Positions 60,415 to 64,000 of a DNA stretch of 64,000 nt are shown here, in pieces. Both the position numbers and the translations under genes were made by a program. The DNA is taken from positions 18,471,608 to 18,535,607 of the forward strand of contig NC_088299.1 of assembly GCF_032854445.1 (NCBI RefSeq). The letters run 5' to 3'. The notes below the pieces were generated by a model. The model saw only the letters and a program-made list of their open reading frames with translations. It was not told the DNA's origin and ran no database searches. This DNA comes from Liolophura sinensis. Its lineage: Eukaryota > Mollusca > Polyplacophora > Chitonida > Chitonidae. The stretch's first letter is position 1; every line of letters starts with the position of its first letter.

Positions 60415-60510
60415 ATCAACGTCCGCCCACCATAACGCTGACCGCGGTCGTATAAGTGATCTATAGAACGGCGTAAAACTCCAATCAAATAAATAAACAA
60501 ATCAACGGGA
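60415..60510 (+). mobile_element. SINE 3' end
   Basis: CGTCCGCCCACCATAACGCT, GACCGCGGTCGTATAAGTG and AACGGCGTAAAACTCCAATC followed by AAATAAATAAACAAAT match the 3' end of the 25020-25302 family, 5'-truncated. Confidence 0.75.
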
Positions 60511-62024
60511 TCAGATGATAGAAAATAACTCACAAAGTCCCCATGTCACTATAAAAAATATAACAAGTATAACCTATAAAACAGATGTGGGGTCAGCCTA
60601 ATTTGGAAAAAACGATATATTTTATAAACTATATATTTTGAACAAAAAGCAAAAAAAATTATCCATGCAGGAAGATAATGACTTGAAGTGCTGTTAGAAG
60701 AAAGATATTTTGATTAGATTTTCCTGTGGCGTTTGAAAGAAATCTGCCATGGTTTTCTTTGGTTTAGTTTTAATTTAAGCAATTATTGCCGAAAATTTGT
60801 TAAGGATGAAATATCGAAATGTCGAATGTTGAAATGTTGTTTTTCCAAAACAAACATCAATGTAATGGATATGATTTACGACTATATTGGTGGTCTCATG
60901 TGCGCATGACGGGAGTAGCGACAGGTGGCGCTCATTGTCTCTTTATAAACGAACTGAAATTTATTCAACCGCATTCAGGCTGGTTCCACTGTGTGTTATT
61001 GTAAGAATTTGGTACTCATGTTGAAACAGGTTGTTGTAGTCGAAATTCAATTAACTTGCTGAAAACAAAAATGTATGACTGAAAACAGCTGTGAAAGAAT
61101 TCTGCGCATGCACCTTGTGTGAAGGTATTATTAGATGTGTGTATACTGTCCTTACTCATCCATGCTGCTGCTAGCCGTTATATCACAAGCGAGCATTTAT
61201 GTAAACGATGCTATCTGATTGGTGGAAAATCGGTTCCGATTCATATACAGCTTAATTCAGAATAATATGTCATATGGAAACAGTGGTGAAAAATTGACTT
61301 CTTGCTGATTTCCGGTGCTAAACTGGCGGTGGGGACCTAACTGTCCCGACTGGCATTGTTCCGACACATATAAAATTCAAATCTTGTATCACAGCGCTTG
61401 TTTATTTCTCGCACATGTTGACAGCGGGTCAGCGATGTATTGTTGTCTTAGTAAACATCTATCGGCGGCTCACTCCCTCAGGCCCCGTGAGCCCGACCCT
61501 CGACAGCACAGCAGTCGGCCCCGCACCAGAGTGTACCACGGAACATTTGCAACCAACATAATGCGATTTTCGGAAAAATAATTAATGACTTCCTGATTTT
61601 TGCCCCGAGCATGTAACATTTGGTTGTGTGTCTGGGTCGCATTGCTCAGCGGATTTAGATCGCCATCGTCGTGCCTAATGTATGCTCATGTGAAGTGATG
61701 CGCAGAAATTAGCGATATATTTCAAAGGTAAATTAATTTGTAAATTGATAATTGCAGATTGATTGACAAATTAATGCATTTTTTGTCAAACAGAGGGGAG
61801 GGGTGCATCACAAAGAAACAAATATACCGTCCGCCTTGGAAATTTAACATAAGATAGATTCACACATCTTGCCGTTCTTCTGGCGAGGCACGGGTGGGAT
61901 TTGAGTGGATGGGGTGTGATATATACCTGTACTCGGCCGCTCAACTGATTGATCTTTTATTTTTGTTTTTTGTATTTCATATTTGTGTGGGTTTTTTTTT
62001 TGTTTTTAAATAAATTGTAAATTG
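60511..62024. other. no recognisable gene
   Basis: AT-rich, with a GC-richer patch near 61310-61560 open in one frame for 88 codons without recognised domain. Confidence 0.55.
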
Positions 62025-62330
62025 CACGTGACATTCACGAAAAGAACAAGGTATGAGTGGACAAAATGCCATGCTTAATGACATTCGTGAAGAGAACAGG
62101 GTATGAGTGGACAACATAACATGTTTAATGACATTCGTGAAGAGAACAGGGTATGAGTGGACAACATAACATGTTTAATGACATTCGCGAAGAGAAAAGG
62201 GTATGAGTGGACAACATAACATGTTTAATGACATTCGCGAAGAGAACAGGGTATGAGTGGACAACATAACATGTTTAATGACATTCGCGAAGAGAACAGG
62301 GTATGAGTGGACAAAATAACATGTTTAGTG
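62025..62330. repeat. 50-bp tandem array, 6 units, exact period
   Basis: GTATGAGTGG starts at 62051, 62101, 62151, 62201, 62251 and 62301, exactly 50 bp apart. Units share TTAATGACATTCG(T/C)GAAGAG and ACATAACATGT. Differences are scattered substitutions; the outermost units are the most diverged. Confidence 0.95.
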
Positions 62331-62394
62331 TAGAAACATTATCCGTATTAAGTGGCATCACAAATTTTCAAGAAAAAGTTGTCAAAAATATATC

Positions 62395-62445
62395 TGTGTT
62401 TCTGTGCGGCGTAAAACACCAGTCAATAAATAAAATAAATAAGGT
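62395..62445 (+). mobile_element. SINE tail remnant
   Basis: TGCGGCGTAAAACACCAGTC followed by AATAAATAAAATAAATAAGG is the 3' end of the GCGTAAAAC-tail family, truncated 5'. Confidence 0.75.
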
Positions 62446-63504
62446 CATCATTCGTTTCTCTTAGTATCTCTTTCATGGTTATAATCGTTTTGCTCAATCG
62501 GAATGATTAAATGTTGACCATTTTGAATGGCGTTGGTGTGAAATTCCCAGGTGCCTTAACATTAACATTTGATACTTCTGCATAGATTCTGTATAGAATG
62601 TATTTACTCCATTGATGTAATACATTATTATCCGGTGCCAAGTTTTGTAACGTTCTCTCATTTTTACACACGTTTATGTGTTCTACACACGACATTCCTC
62701 AACTTTCCCTTTGCCCCCTTGCAGGGAAAATAAACAGATCGAAATTCGAGGACTTCAACGAGTGCAATATGGGTTATGAAAGTATTATCATTTGAAACAA
62801 CTGCCAATAGGTGCAAGGAAGTTTTACATCATCGGGTCAAAAAACATGATTGCTCTGCATCAATATTAGTAGAAATGTTAGAATAAACGTTACAGTAACT
62901 AATGTGAGTCGAGTGGTGAGGGCAGCATTAGACTATCACCGCCACTTTCCTCATACTATATACGCACATGGCCCTCACAGCAGCCTCACTCCCAAACAAC
63001 TGATCGGGCTGAGTAAACGAATGCAGTGTAAATATTATATCAAGTTGTTTATTTGTTGTTTGTCTCAACACTTCGCTATATACACAGTGCCAGGAAGCCA
63101 CAGTGTAACCCGCATTAATTCAGCCTAAATATGTCTTCGGTATATAAAGCGGGAAAGACATTAAAACATGTTTCTAGTCACAAATGATGGGAATTGTCAC
63201 GAAATTTACCCTGTGCCATGTACATGTACAAGCATGTACAAGCTACAGATCATGTGTGCGTTAACTAAAATTTGAATCTGTTATACTGCTGTCACAGAAG
63301 GAAAAAAATGAATAGAGAAATTAAGTTCGGTGTCAGAAAAATGGGTGTTTGTTCATAAATTTGCTTTTACAGTTACAATATATTATATTGCAAATATTCA
63401 AACACGCTTCTTGATACTTTATCCATTGAACTGTAGATATGTTTAGTCTTTTTGGCAAGCAGACAGTAAATCATATATGACCGAAACATTGGTTATACTG
63501 CGGT
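62446..63504. other. no recognisable gene
   Basis: AT-rich, only short frames. Confidence 0.6.
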
Positions 63505-63608
63505 ATAACTAATTGTGTGTATGTAATCAGTCGGAGGTATATATTCTCCATACCCTACGTGTATGTAATAAGTCGGAGGTATACATTCCCGATACCCTAC
63601 GTGTATAT
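63505..63608. repeat. ~44-bp tandem duplication, 2 copies and a partial
   Basis: TGTATGTAATCAGTCGGAGG and TGTATGTAATAAGTCGGAGG lie about 44 bp apart, each leading to CCATACCCTACG or GATACCCTACG. Confidence 0.85.
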
Positions 63609-64000
63609 GTGATGAAAATATTATGTCCCAAAAAAACTGCATCGATATTTTTTTAAAATTCTCAGTCGAGACATTGCACGTACTGATAACCACGCAACAT
63701 TTGATGGTATTGCAGAAATTTTGGTGCAAGGAAAAGTCTTTCAAATAAACGGCTTAAGCAAAGCTAAATTAGCTGAATGTTGTCTTATTCAGCGGACAAA
63801 CTGGAAAGAAATGGAGAATATCTCGTGGAACAAATCATTTCTAGATAAAGAAACTGACGTTTTTACATCGGATTGAGATTGTGCAGGAAACGCCGAGGTG
63901 AGGCGGAAAGAAAATGACAACAGTGGGACTGGTTAAGAAAACGTGTGGACAAGACGGACTGAATAGAAATGTCAAAGGCGGAGCAGACAGCGTACGTGTC
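63609..64000. other. no recognisable gene, runs off the window
   Basis: Unique-looking sequence to the window edge. Confidence 0.55.

Overview
The window looks like nuclear DNA of a marine mollusc (gastropod or bivalve; species not determinable by eye). It is AT-rich, gene-poor and intron/intergenic in character, with no bacterial operon structure. Many tRNA-derived SINEs carry the 3' tails I associate with molluscan genomes: one type ends in a 'GGCGTAAAACACCAATCAAA' plus (TAAA)n-like tail, another in 'GACGTTAAA..CCAAGCACTCACTCACT'. The single confident protein-coding gene is a forkhead factor of the FoxC class. The molluscan call is inference from repeat style plus the FoxC sequence.

Layout. 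1-0.87 kb: edge of a ~70-bp satellite. 0.9-14.3 kb: mostly unannotated DNA with SINE relics and a ~133-bp array that appears to have grown out of a SINE fragment (6.0-6.55 kb). 14.3-21.4 kb: SINE- and minisatellite-rich (30-bp, 23-bp, CA-rich and ~40-bp arrays). 21.4-25 kb: no recognisable gene. 25.0-27.3 kb: a full SINE with target-site duplication, an 11-unit 78-bp array, a ~48-bp array, and a 56-bp-arm nearly perfect inverted repeat. 27.3-35 kb: sparse. 35.5-45 kb: a stretch poor in repeats that contains the FoxC promoter, leader, intronless CDS (37492-39042) and a probable long AT-rich 3' UTR. 45-53.7 kb: SINEs and arrays again (36-bp x 11, 33-bp x 3, 32-bp x 3, 86-bp x 10), a possible orphan coding exon at 50764-50926, and a G-quadruplex motif. 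53.7-64 kb: sparse, with a few short tandem repeats, a 50-bp x 6 array and SINE tails.

Functionally, the only clear unit is FoxC: a TATA-containing promoter, a leader with three upstream AUGs, one exon coding for 516 residues with forkhead domain, FSVENIM motif and YDC-type C-terminus, then several poly(A) signals. Almost all other long reading frames lie in tandem arrays whose unit length is a multiple of three, and I do not treat them as genes. I found no CRISPR array, prokaryotic system, rRNA or convincing stand-alone tRNA. Array copy numbers and periods were counted by eye from anchor motifs; SINE boundaries without a target-site duplication are approximate.
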